64,000 nt of DNA from Ketogulonicigenium vulgare WSH-001 (GTDB lineage: Bacteria > Pseudomonadota > Alphaproteobacteria > Rhodobacterales > Rhodobacteraceae). The stretch spans positions 2,612,501-2,676,500 of the forward strand of contig NC_017384.1 in assembly GCF_000223375.1 (NCBI RefSeq). Reading direction: 5' to 3'. Below are positions 1-9,988 of this stretch, piece by piece. The notes under the pieces are model-generated. The model was not told the DNA's origin, made no database searches, and worked only from the letters and a program-made list of their open reading frames with translations. Positions within the stretch are counted from its first letter, which is position 1. Each line of letters starts with the position of its first letter. A program made the translations under genes and the position numbers.

Positions 1-2018
<2,018 letters not shown>

Positions 2019-2076
2019 AGAAATAGCTCAACCAAATCAAAAAATCATACAAATCAGTATACTTGACAACAAAAAT

Positions 2077-2222
2077 GATGCTTCTTTCCCGGTCTGGTGG
2101 CCATAGTGGCCGTTAAACACCCGATCCCTTCCCGAACTCGGAAGTTAAGGGCGGCTACGCTGATGGTACTGCGACTTAAGTCGTGGGAGAGTAAGTCACC
2201 GCCAGACCTGATAAGAAGCATC
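2077..2222 (+). other. Pre-5S rRNA processing stem (flanking inverted repeat)
   Basis: A perfect 10-bp inverted repeat, GATGCTTCTT at 2077-2086 and AAGAAGCATC at 2213-2222, encloses the 5S gene. Such stems in the rRNA transcript are normal RNase processing sites. The function is inferred from position and pairing. Confidence 0.6.
2090..2209 (+). rRNA. 5S ribosomal RNA
   Basis: A gene of about 120 nt lies 70 nt after the 23S end. The terminal helix is formed by GTCTGGTGGC at the 5' end and GCCAGACC at the 3' end. The internal block CCGATCCCTTCCCGAACTCG is typical of 5S loops B and C. Ends are approximate within a few bases. It belongs to the same rrn operon as the 23S gene and the following initiator tRNA. 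Confidence 0.95.
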
Positions 2223-2255
2223 TTCTCTCTCTCAATACGATCAAAATCCCAACAA

Positions 2256-2332
<77 letters not shown>

Positions 2333-2405
2333 GAACTAAATCATTAGCGAAATCAGTGGCTTGAAAATCAGCAGCTGCTGATCGCAAACTGATCTCACCA
2401 GAACG

Positions 2406-2429
2406 CCCCGCCTCCCGCGGGGCTTTTTG
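2406..2429 (+). terminator. Rho-independent terminator of the rRNA operon
   Basis: The stem GCCCCGC (2406-2412) pairs with GCGGGGC (2418-2424) around a five-base loop, followed by TTTTT. It lies 74 nt after the initiator tRNA and probably ends the rrn transcript. Confidence 0.85.
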
Positions 2430-2816
2430 TATGTGCGGCACTCAGAGCCAGGATGCACGCCAGATCCCCAACAAGTTCAATGTGATGGAGGCTGGGCGCC
2501 GCACGATCCCGCACCATCCGCACCTCCGAAACCAACCCGCGCAGAAGCTGAGCAGCTTCCAGCTTTAACCCGGACGGGTTCAGCGCCGCCGACAGGCCGG
2601 CGATCTTCCCGCAATAAAGGCCCAATACAGCACACCAGCCGCGACAACCCTCAAACACAAAACGATAGAGTCCGTGAAAACTCTTTGGTGCCAACCTATG
2701 GGGCGGAGGACGTCACATGAATGGTATGGTGCCGAAACGATAGGCGCATTCACCGCAGACTTCGCACCGACGTATGCGAAGTCACGGGCGAGTGCTTGCA
2801 CTTCCATATTCGAGAT
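2430..2816. other. Non-coding spacer after the rRNA operon
   Basis: About 390 nt separate the rRNA terminator from the operator of the next operon. Open frames here lack plausible ribosome binding sites and recognisable products, and I see no RNA gene. The promoter of the ABC operon should lie near its right-hand end. Confidence 0.5.
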
Positions 2817-2844
2817 GTATGCATAATTTTATAAATTATCATAC
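2817..2844 (+). promoter_or_regulatory. NikR-type operator candidate
   Basis: GTATGC at 2817-2822 and TCATAC at 2839-2844 are separated by exactly 16 nt. The established E. coli NikR operator is GTATGA-N16-TCATAC, so 11 of 12 half-site bases match with the right spacing. The N16 is AT-rich and itself nearly palindromic. The site ends 10 nt before the ATG of the first ABC gene, where a bound repressor would block transcription or its start. No nikR gene is in the window. Confidence 0.7.
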
Positions 2845-2854
2845 ACAGGTTCCA

Positions 2855-4392
2855 ATGACCGTCCTTCGCCACGCATTCGCGGCTTTGCTGCTGTCGACGG
2901 CCGCTCTGCAAGCTGAGGTCCCGGACCTTGTGCTGGCCATTGGCGGCGAGCCTGATACCGGCTTTGATCCGCTGCTGGGGTGGGGCGCCTATGGCAATCC
3001 GCTGTTCCAGTCGACACTGCTAAAGCGCGATGCAAATCTTGCCACAGCGCCGGACCTTGCGACCACATGGTCGCTATCCGAGGATCGCAAAGTTTGGACC
3101 ATTACCCTGCGGGGTGACGCCCGATTTGCCGATGGCAGCCCGGTCACAGCCGCAGATGTCGCCTTCACCTTTAATACCGCAAAGGGCGCAGCCGGAGCGG
3201 TGGACCTTGCCGTCATGGTTCGGGCCGAGGCTATCTCGTCCGATACCGTGCAAATCGGCCTTGATCGGCCGTGGATTACATTTGCCGAGGCTTTCTATAC
3301 CCTTGGCATTGTGCCCGCCGCCGCATACGGGCCGGATTACGGGCGCAACCCGCTGGGCTCTGGCCCATTCAGGATGGTGTCTTGGGCCGAGGGCGAGCAG
3401 TTGATCGTCGCGCCGAACCCTTATTACTACGGCGCGCCGTCGCCGTTCGGGCAGATCACCTTTCTTTTTACAGGCGAAGATGCAGGGCTTGCCGCAGCAC
3501 AGGCGGGCGTTGCGCATATGGTGTCGGTTCCGGCGCAGCTTGCGGATGCTGTGCCAGCGCACTTCCACGCGGTTCCGGTGCAGACGGTCGATAACCGTGG
3601 CCTCAGCCTGCCATTCCAGCCGCCGCATGAGGTGGATGGCCGCAATATCGGCAATGCTGTCACCGCAGATCCCGCGATCCGTCGCGCGATCAATATGGGC
3701 ATCGACAGGGATCTGCTGGTCGAGGTGGCTTTGAACGGCCACGGCACCCCGGCCTTTGGTCCGGCGGACGGACTGCCCTGGGCGGGGCGGGTGATACGAT
3801 TGCCTATGATCTACAGGGCGCGCTGAATGTGCTGGATGCCGCCGGTTGGCAGCCGGGCGCGGATGGCGTGCGGCGCAAGGGTGCGCTGATCGCGGCATTC
3901 CCGATCAACTACCCGGCAGGCGATGCGACCCGCCAAGCACTGGCCGAAATCGCGGCCGAACTGCTGCGGCCCTTGGGCATTGCCGCAACGCCGGTGGGCG
4001 GGAGTTGGGATGCGATCCAGCGTGTCATGCATGCCGAGCCTGTCGTCTTTGGCTTTGGCAGCCATTCGCCCTATCAGCTTTACAGCCTTTTCGCTGCGCG
4101 CCTTGGCGGTGTCGACTATATGAACCCCAGCTATTACGCGAATCCGGCGGTTGACGCGCTGTTTGAACAGGCGCAGGCGGCGGAAAGCCTAGAGGCCTCA
4201 TTTCCCCTCTGGGCGGCGGCGGCAGAGCATTATGGCGTGGCCGGCGATCAGGCTTGGGCGTGGCTGGTGAACCTTGATCACGTCTATCTGGTCAGCGATT
4301 GCCTTGATCTTGGCCCGACCCAGATCGAGCCGCATGGCCACGGCTGGCCTATCACGGCAAGCATCGCCAACTGGCAATGGACCTGCAATTGA
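2855..4392 (+). pseudogene. Nickel/peptide-type ABC substrate-binding protein, frameshifted
   Basis: Periplasmic binding protein of family 5 (NikA/DppA/OppA type) for the importer encoded downstream. The ATG at 2855 starts an obvious signal peptide (MTVLRHAFAALLLSTAALQA). The mature part follows the family pattern, with ADGSPVTAADVAFTF around residue 100 and GSGPFR near 175. The frame runs off into a spurious stop at 3826, while the rest of the protein continues in the next frame from about 3790 to the TGA at 4392. Adding one G to the G-rich run near 3783-3791 restores WAGAGDTIAYDLQ and one uninterrupted protein of about 512 residues. This is either a recent 1-bp deletion or a base-calling error. 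The stop overlaps the next gene. Confidence 0.85.
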
Positions 4393-5345
4393 CGGTGGCG
4401 GCGCGGCTGATCCGGCAGGTTCTGTTGCTGGCCACAGTCGCTTTGGCGGTATTTTTGTTGATGAAAACCTCGCCCGTCGATCCGATTGACGCCTATCTTG
4501 GCCCCGCCATCGCGACCGCGGGGCCCGAGCAGCGCGCACAGATTGCGGCGGCTTGGGGGCTTGATCAGCCCGCGCATGTGCAGTTTCTGGCATGGGCAGG
4601 GCATGTTCTGCGCGGTGATCTGGGCTTTAGCACCACCTATCACGCGCCTGTGGCGCAGGTTATGGGGGATCGGATCGGGGCCTCGCTGGCGCTGACGGGG
4701 CTGGCGTGGCTGCTGTCGGGGCTGCTGGGATTTGCGCTTGGCGTCATTGCGGCGGTGCGGGGCGGGTGGATTGATCGGGTGATCCGCCTTTACTGCTATG
4801 TGCTGGCCTCGACCCCGACATTCTGGTTCGCGATGATCTTGCTGATGGTGTTTTCGGTCACGCTGGGTTGGACGCCGATCTGCTGTTCGGGGCCAATCGG
4901 GGTGCCGCCCGATCAGGTAAGCTTTGTGCAGCGCTTGCAGCATTTGATCCTGCCGCTAACCGCGCTGACGCTGTTTGGCGTTGCGCAGATTGCGCTGCAT
5001 ACGCGGGTCAAGCTGATCGAAGTGCTGCAATCGGACTATGTGCTGCTTGCCCGCGCCCAAGGGGCCAGTGCATTAGACATCGTCTGGCACCACGGGCTGC
5101 GCAATGCGGCGCTGCCCGCGCTGACGGTGATGATGGCCTCGATCGGCGAGCTGTTTGGCGGCGCGATCCTGGCGGAACAGGTCTTTGCTTGGCCCGGCCT
5201 TGGCCGCGCCAGTGTCGAGGCCGGGATGAAAGGCGATGTGCCGCTGCTGCTGGCGATTGCAGTGTTGACGGCGCTGGTGGTCAGCAGCGCCAATATGCTG
5301 GCGGATTGGCTTTATCAGCTGGTTGATCCGCGGGTGCGGCAATGA
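4377..5345 (+). CDS. ABC transporter permease, NikB/DppB type
   Basis: A 322-residue inner-membrane permease. It has an N-terminal membrane helix followed by a periplasmic segment with SPVDPIDAYLG, then five further hydrophobic helices. The cytoplasmic EAA-type loop (YVLLARAQGASALDIVWHHG) contacts the ATPase. The C-terminal LADWLYQLVDPRVRQ is typical of the DppB/NikB family. The start ATG lies 16 nt inside the end of the binding-protein gene and the stop overlaps the next ATG, so translation is coupled. With the upstream NikR-like site, nickel is the favoured substrate, though the sequence of a permease alone does not fix it. Confidence 0.9.
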   Translation: MDLQLTVAARLIRQVLLLATVALAVFLLMKTSPVDPIDAYLGPAIATAGPEQRAQIAAAWGLDQPAHVQFLAWAGHVLRGDLGFSTTYHAPVAQVMGDRIGASLALTGLAWLLSGLLGFALGVIAAVRGGWIDRVIRLYCYVLASTPTFWFAMILLMVFSVTLGWTPICCSGPIGVPPDQVSFVQRLQHLILPLTALTLFGVAQIALHTRVKLIEVLQSDYVLLARAQGASALDIVWHHGLRNAALPALTVMMASIGELFGGAILAEQVFAWPGLGRASVEAGMKGDVPLLLAIAVLTALVVSSANMLADWLYQLVDPRVRQ

Positions 5346-6154
5346 ACGGGCGCGTCCAGGCGATCATTATCGCGGCGCTGGCGCTGGGGCTGATCGGCGG
5401 CGTTGCGATTGCGGCTTATAGCCTTGGCGATCTGGGCATTCGCGCCGATTTTAGCGCCCGCAGCCTTGCCCCAGGCGGGGGGCATCTGTTTGGCACGGAT
5501 CAGATGGGGCGCGATATATTGGCGCGTTCGCTGCACGGTCTGGCGCTGAGCCTGCGGGTCGGGATGATCGCTGCCGGTCTGTCGGTGCTGATCGCCGCCG
5601 CCATGGCGCTGCTTTCGGGCCTGTCGCGGCACTGCGATCATGTGGCGGGTTTTGTGACCGATGCCATGTTGGCAATGCCGCATTTACTGCTGCTTTTGCT
5701 GATTTCCTTTGCGCTGGGGGGCGGCGCGACGGCAGTGATCATCGCGGTGGCGATCAGTCACTGGCCCCGTCTTGCGCGTCTCTTGCGGGCCGAGGTGATT
5801 CAGGCCTCGGCCGCGCCCTATATTGAAACCGCGCGCGCGCTGGGGCGCTCACGCTTGTTCGTGCTGTGGCATCACATCCTGCCGCATCTGGCGCCGCAGA
5901 TGCTGGTCGGCTTTCTGCTGATGTTTCCCCATGCGATCCTGCACGAGGCGGGGCTGACCTTTATCGGCTTTGGGCTTGAGCCCTCGCGCCCGGCCATTGG
6001 GGTTATGCTGTCCGACGCGATGCGGCAGATCAGTGCGGGCCGCTGGTGGCTGGCGGTGTTTCCGGGGCTGATGCTGCTGGCCATGGTGTTGGCGTTCGAG
6101 GCGTTGGGCAGCGCGCTGCGCCGCCTGACCAACCCGCGCGAGGCTGCATGTTAA
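5342..6154 (+). CDS. ABC transporter permease, NikC/DppC type
   Basis: A 270-residue second permease of the importer, overlapping the first in ATGA. It carries FGTDQMGRDILARSLHG near residue 60, the DppC/NikC hallmark after the first membrane helix, and an EAA loop (YIETARALGRSRLFVLWHHI). It would pair with the upstream permease to form the membrane channel. Its end overlaps the first ATPase by 7 nt. Confidence 0.9.
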   Translation: MNGRVQAIIIAALALGLIGGVAIAAYSLGDLGIRADFSARSLAPGGGHLFGTDQMGRDILARSLHGLALSLRVGMIAAGLSVLIAAAMALLSGLSRHCDHVAGFVTDAMLAMPHLLLLLLISFALGGGATAVIIAVAISHWPRLARLLRAEVIQASAAPYIETARALGRSRLFVLWHHILPHLAPQMLVGFLLMFPHAILHEAGLTFIGFGLEPSRPAIGVMLSDAMRQISAGRWWLAVFPGLMLLAMVLAFEALGSALRRLTNPREAAC

Positions 6155-6879
6155 CGATCAGCGCCCTCTCGGTCGGTTTTCGACATTACGAAACCCTGCT
6201 GCGGCAGGGCGTGGCGTGGCGCTTGCGCGATTTTTCATTGACCCTTGGCGCGGGGCAGATTGTGGCCGTCATCGGCGCGTCGGGCGCGGGGAAAAGCGTG
6301 CTCGCCCATGCGGTGCTGGGTATCCTGCCGCCCAATGCGGTGCAAACGGGCCAGGTGGTATCGGTAAAGGCTGGCTTTATTCCCCAACAGATCAGCCATC
6401 TGGACCCGTTGGCGCGGGTCGGTTCCCAATTGGCATGGGCGGCGCGGCGTCAGGGGCGGGCGGTTGATATTGCCGAAAGCCTAAAGGCGGTCGGCCTTTC
6501 CGATAGAGTCCAACGCCTCTTTCCGCATCAGTTATCCGGCGGTATGGCGCGGCGTGTGTTCATCGCGATGGCGCTGGCCGGTCAGCCCGATCTGCTGATC
6601 GCGGATGAGCCGACGGCCGGGCTCGACCCTGAAAACCGCGATCTGATCCTGAACATACTGCAGGCACATGCCGCGCGGGGTGGCGCGGTGCTGCTGATCA
6701 CGCATGACCTGCTGCCCGCTTTGCCCGTCGCCGATCGGGTGGTGATTTTGCATGACGGGCAGATGGTGAGCATCGAGCAGGCGGTCCATTTCAGCGGGCA
6801 GGGCGATGCGCTGTCGGCGCCCTACGCCCGGGCCTTGTGGCGCGCGTTGCCAGAAAATGGATTTATCGCGGATGCTTGA
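6148..6879 (+). CDS. ABC transporter ATP-binding protein, NikD/DppD type
   Basis: A 243-residue ATPase. Walker A is GASGAGKS, the signature is LSGGMARR, Walker B is LLIADEPT and the switch His is in LLITHD. The ATG at 6148 is chosen because it overlaps the permease stop and begins with the usual MLTISALSVGF strand. The protein lacks much of the C-terminal extension that longer DppD proteins use for oligopeptide systems, which fits a compact nickel-type transporter. It energises uptake together with the next gene. Confidence 0.88.
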   Translation: MLTISALSVGFRHYETLLRQGVAWRLRDFSLTLGAGQIVAVIGASGAGKSVLAHAVLGILPPNAVQTGQVVSVKAGFIPQQISHLDPLARVGSQLAWAARRQGRAVDIAESLKAVGLSDRVQRLFPHQLSGGMARRVFIAMALAGQPDLLIADEPTAGLDPENRDLILNILQAHAARGGAVLLITHDLLPALPVADRVVILHDGQMVSIEQAVHFSGQGDALSAPYARALWRALPENGFIADA

Positions 6880-7507
6880 GGCACGTGCGCTATCCGCCAC
6901 CGCGGGCGGCAGGATATTGTTTCAAAACCTGTCCCTGCATCTGCGACAGGGACAGATCATCGGCCTGTGCGGCCCATCCGGCGCGGGGAAAACCACCCTT
7001 GGGCGGATATTGGCGGGATTGGATGCGCCGCAGGCGGGGCAGGTGATCGTGCCGCCAGCCGCGCACGCCTCTCCTGTGCAATATCTGCACCAGACGCCGC
7101 TGCTGGCAATGAATCCCCGTTGGCGCATCGCACGGATTCTGGCCGAGGCGGGGCCGGTTGACGCCGCCCTTCAGCAGCAAATCGGCGTTCTGCCCGACTG
7201 GTTCACCCGTTTTCCGCATGAGCTGTCGGGCGGCCAGCTACAGCGGGTTGCGATCCTGCGCGCGCTGGGTGCCGCGCCGCGCTATCTGATCGCGGACGAG
7301 ATCACCGCCGCGCTTGACCCCTTGGCGCAGGTGCAGATCTGGCAGGTGCTACGCGATCTGGCGGCCTGCGGGCAGGTGGGGCTGGTGGCGATCAGCCATG
7401 ATCGCGCGCTGCTCTCGCGTTTGACGGGGAACCTGCTTACAATCGATCCCGCGCCCCAGACGCATTCTGCTGGCCAGAGCGAAAACTGGTATTATACTGG
7501 GCTTTAG
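6872..7507 (+). CDS. ABC transporter ATP-binding protein, NikE/DppF type
   Basis: A compact 211-residue ATPase closing the five-gene importer operon. Walker A is GPSGAGKTT, the signature LSGGQLQR, Walker B YLIADEIT and the switch His in AISHD. Two starts are possible, 6857 and 6872; 6872 overlaps the previous stop and gives the usual N-terminal strand MLEARALSATAGG. It is shorter than typical NikE (about 268 residues), lacking most of the C-terminal tail. A motif similar to those before the nagZ operon lies inside its last codons at 7488-7502. Confidence 0.85.
   Translation: MLEARALSATAGGRILFQNLSLHLRQGQIIGLCGPSGAGKTTLGRILAGLDAPQAGQVIVPPAAHASPVQYLHQTPLLAMNPRWRIARILAEAGPVDAALQQQIGVLPDWFTRFPHELSGGQLQRVAILRALGAAPRYLIADEITAALDPLAQVQIWQVLRDLAACGQVGLVAISHDRALLSRLTGNLLTIDPAPQTHSAGQSENWYYTGL
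7487..7502 (+). promoter_or_regulatory. Candidate GntR operator upstream of the gntR gene
   Basis: The stretch CTGGTATTATACTGG has a GTAT-T-ATAC palindromic core and shares GGTATTA with two copies ahead of the downstream hexosaminidase operon. It lies about 30 nt before the regulator start, a position suited to autoregulation. Recognition by this regulator is inferred only from the shared motif. Confidence 0.4.
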
Positions 7508-7531
7508 TAACCGCATGTGACGGAGCCTCCG

Positions 7532-8305
7532 ATGCCCGCCCCCACAGACCAATTGGCTGAGGCGCAGCCCCTTGCGCAGCGTATCGCCGCCGCCTTGCAA
7601 AATGATCAAAGTGAAGACCCCCTTTACCGTCGCCTTGCTGCTGCCCTGCGCGGCCTGATCGCGGGCGGCCATCTGCGCAACCGCGACAGCTTGCCGTCCG
7701 AACGGCGGCTGGCCGAGGCCACGGGCCTGTCGCGCGTCACCGTCCGCAAGGCGCTGGAGGAATTGGTCGATGGCGGCTTGGTCGAACGCCGCGCGGGCGC
7801 GCGCTCGCATGTGGCGCAGGATATGGATCAAAGCCTGTCGGTGCTGATGGGCTTTACCGCCGATATGCGCAGGCGGGGCACGGTTGGCCATTCGGTTTTG
7901 CTGCATAAAATAATGGATATGCCAACGCCGGACGAGGTGTTGAAGCTGGGTATCTCGCTGGGTGAGCAGGTTTTGCGCCTGTCGCGCGTGCGTCTGGCGG
8001 ATGGCGAGCCTTTGGCCGTCGAACATGCGGTCGTGCCGGCCTTTGCTGTTGCGGGCGCGCTTGGCGATTCGCTGTATGAGGCTTTGCGTCAGAACGGCTA
8101 TCGCCCCTATCGCGCCCTGCAGCGGCTGCGCGTCGCACTGGCCGATGCCGATGAAGCCGCCCATCTGTTGATCCCGCCCGGCAGCCCGATCCTGCATATC
8201 GAGCGTCATACCTTTATGGAAAACGGTCGCCCGATCGAAGTGACGCGGTCGTCCTATCGCGGCGACCGTTATGATTTCGTCGCTGAATTGCAGATCGACG
8301 ATTGA
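7532..8305 (+). CDS. GntR-family transcriptional regulator with UTRA ligand domain
   Basis: A 257-residue regulator. Residues about 35-100 are a winged helix of the GntR type, with LPSERRLAEATGLSRVTVRKAL and LVDGGLVERRAGARSHV. The rest is a UTRA domain that binds small molecules, usually sugar phosphates, and ends in the typical FVAELQID. The ATG at 7532 follows an ACGGAG site by six bases; an upstream GTG at 7517 is an alternative. UTRA regulators beside a hexosaminidase are commonly NagR/NagQ-like sensors of amino-sugar phosphates. Neighbouring genes in the same direction are its probable targets. Confidence 0.88.
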   Translation: MPAPTDQLAEAQPLAQRIAAALQNDQSEDPLYRRLAAALRGLIAGGHLRNRDSLPSERRLAEATGLSRVTVRKALEELVDGGLVERRAGARSHVAQDMDQSLSVLMGFTADMRRRGTVGHSVLLHKIMDMPTPDEVLKLGISLGEQVLRLSRVRLADGEPLAVEHAVVPAFAVAGALGDSLYEALRQNGYRPYRALQRLRVALADADEAAHLLIPPGSPILHIERHTFMENGRPIEVTRSSYRGDRYDFVAELQIDD

Positions 8306-8351
8306 CGTGGAATTGCCTCTTTACAAGTGACGGGGCTTCGCGGATCATTTT

Positions 8352-8369
8352 GGTATTAAGCAGGTATTA
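8352..8369 (+). promoter_or_regulatory. Direct repeat GGTATTA before the acetyltransferase-nagZ operon
   Basis: GGTATTA occurs at 8352-8358 and again at 8363-8369, an 11-bp period that puts both copies on one face of the helix. The same heptamer lies upstream of the gntR gene. The 126-nt spacer around it separates regulator and operon, so it is a candidate operator, unproven. Confidence 0.4.
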
Positions 8370-8431
8370 CACGGGAGGGTGATCCTTGCATCTGCAACGA
8401 CACCACATCTCGCGCATGGACAGCTGACGCC

Positions 8432-8938
8432 ATGGATATGCTCGTCAATCTGTTCTCGCCGCGCATCGACGCGCTTGGCCTGCGTGCGGCCAAGGCGCTG
8501 GATGGCAGTGCCATCACCATCCGCCGCGCCATCCCGCCCGAATTGCATATTTTGCAAGACTGGACCCGCGCGCATTTCAGCCCCTATTGGGTCAGTGAAG
8601 TGACCGTAGCCATGGCGCATCAGCCGCCCGGTTGCCTGATCGCGACCGAGGGCGGATCGCTGCTCGGTTTTGCCTGCTATGATGCCACCGCGCGGGGCTT
8701 TTTTGGCCCGACCGGCGTGGCCGAAACCCAGCGGGGGCGGGGCATCGGCCTTGCGCTGCTGCATCAGACATTGGTGGCGATGAAATCGCAGGGTCATGCC
8801 TATGCGATCATCGGCGCGGTCGGCCCGGTGGACTTCTATGCCGAGGCGGTCGGTGCCATGCCCATCCCCACCGATTCTGGCGATATTTACCAAGGGCTGC
8901 TGCGCGCGCCCGCAGCCTTTAAGGACCCCGGTCAATGA
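8432..8938 (+). CDS. GNAT-family N-acetyltransferase
   Basis: A 168-residue protein with a GNAT fold. The acetyl-CoA pyrophosphate loop is visible as VAETQRGRGIGLALL near residue 100, followed by the beta-alpha segment with VDFYAEAVGAMPI. It overlaps the nagZ-like gene by 4 nt (ATGA), so the two are co-translated. The acceptor is unknown; the context suggests an amino sugar or peptide derived from cell wall or chitin, but the sequence does not show it. Confidence 0.82.
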   Translation: MDMLVNLFSPRIDALGLRAAKALDGSAITIRRAIPPELHILQDWTRAHFSPYWVSEVTVAMAHQPPGCLIATEGGSLLGFACYDATARGFFGPTGVAETQRGRGIGLALLHQTLVAMKSQGHAYAIIGAVGPVDFYAEAVGAMPIPTDSGDIYQGLLRAPAAFKDPGQ

Positions 8939-9957
8939 CCTCGACCCCGCTTGCCCTGTCTATCGGAATGCCCGGCCTTGCGCTCGATGCAGATGAAATC
9001 GCCTTCCTGCGCGAGGCGAACCCCTATGCGTTGTTCCTGTTCAAGCGGAATCTCGACAATCCCGACCAGATCCGCCGCCTCTGCGCCCAGTTCCGCGACG
9101 CGGTCGGCCGCCCTGATGCGCCGGTGTTCGTCGATCAAGAGGGCGGCCGCGTCACGCGTCTGGACAATGGCAACTGGCCGCTGTTCCGCCCGCTTGCCGA
9201 TTTTGGCGCATTGGCGCGCAAGGATATGGATCTGGCGAAACACGCGCTGCGCCTGTCGACGCTGGCGATGGGGTCGATGCTGTCGGACTTGTCGATGAAC
9301 AGCGGCGCGGCGCCGGTCATCGACCTCAGCCGCAGCTACACCCATGGCGTGATGGGCAACCGCCTGCTGGACAGCGACCCCGATGTTGTCGCCGCCCTTG
9401 GCCGGGTGATCGTGGATGCCTTCCTCGAGGTCGGGCAGATGCCGATGATGAAACATATTCCCGGTTACGGCCATGCCGCGGTCGATCCGCATATGGAATT
9501 GCCGGTGGTCGATGCCTCGCTGGACGATCTGCGCGCCAGCGATTTCCGCCCGTTCAAGGCGCTGAAAGATACGCCTTGGGCGATGGTGGCGCATACGCTT
9601 TACACCCAGATCGACGCGGAAAACGTCGCGACGAGGTCCGCCGCAATCTGCAACTTGATCCGGGAAGAGCTGGAGTATGACGGCGTTCTGATCAGCGATT
9701 GCATCACGATGGAGGCGCTGTCGGGCACATGGCCTGAGCGGATCAAAGGTGTGCTTGACGCAGGTTATGACATCGCGCTGCAATGTCAGGGCGAACTCGG
9801 CGATTATCAGGCCGCTGCCGTCGCCGCTCGCCCGCTGTCCGATGCGACGCTGGCCCGCATTGCACGCGGGGATGCGCGCCTTGGGCAGGCCCATGTCGAT
9901 GCGCGGGCCGTCCACGCCGAAGTTGAAGAAATCTTCAAGACAGCCGCGCTGGCGTAA
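8935..9957 (+). CDS. nagZ: Beta-N-acetylhexosaminidase, glycoside hydrolase family 3 (NagZ-like)
   Basis: A 340-residue one-domain GH3 enzyme, the length of NagZ. It removes terminal N-acetylglucosamine from muropeptides or chitooligosaccharides. FVDQEGGRVTRL at 65-76 is the family substrate loop. The NagZ acid/base dyad is preserved as Asp184 and His186 in VDPH after KHIPGYG, where the more usual sequence is KHFPGHG. The nucleophile is Asp255 in GVLISD. There is no signal peptide, so it works in the cytoplasm. It is translationally coupled to a GNAT and followed by a peptide-type importer, which suggests that it processes what the importer brings in. Confidence 0.88.
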   Translation: MTSTPLALSIGMPGLALDADEIAFLREANPYALFLFKRNLDNPDQIRRLCAQFRDAVGRPDAPVFVDQEGGRVTRLDNGNWPLFRPLADFGALARKDMDLAKHALRLSTLAMGSMLSDLSMNSGAAPVIDLSRSYTHGVMGNRLLDSDPDVVAALGRVIVDAFLEVGQMPMMKHIPGYGHAAVDPHMELPVVDASLDDLRASDFRPFKALKDTPWAMVAHTLYTQIDAENVATRSAAICNLIREELEYDGVLISDCITMEALSGTWPERIKGVLDAGYDIALQCQGELGDYQAAAVAARPLSDATLARIARGDARLGQAHVDARAVHAEVEEIFKTAALA

Positions 9958-9988
9958 GTCCGGCCGGATATAACAACAGGAGAGAGAC

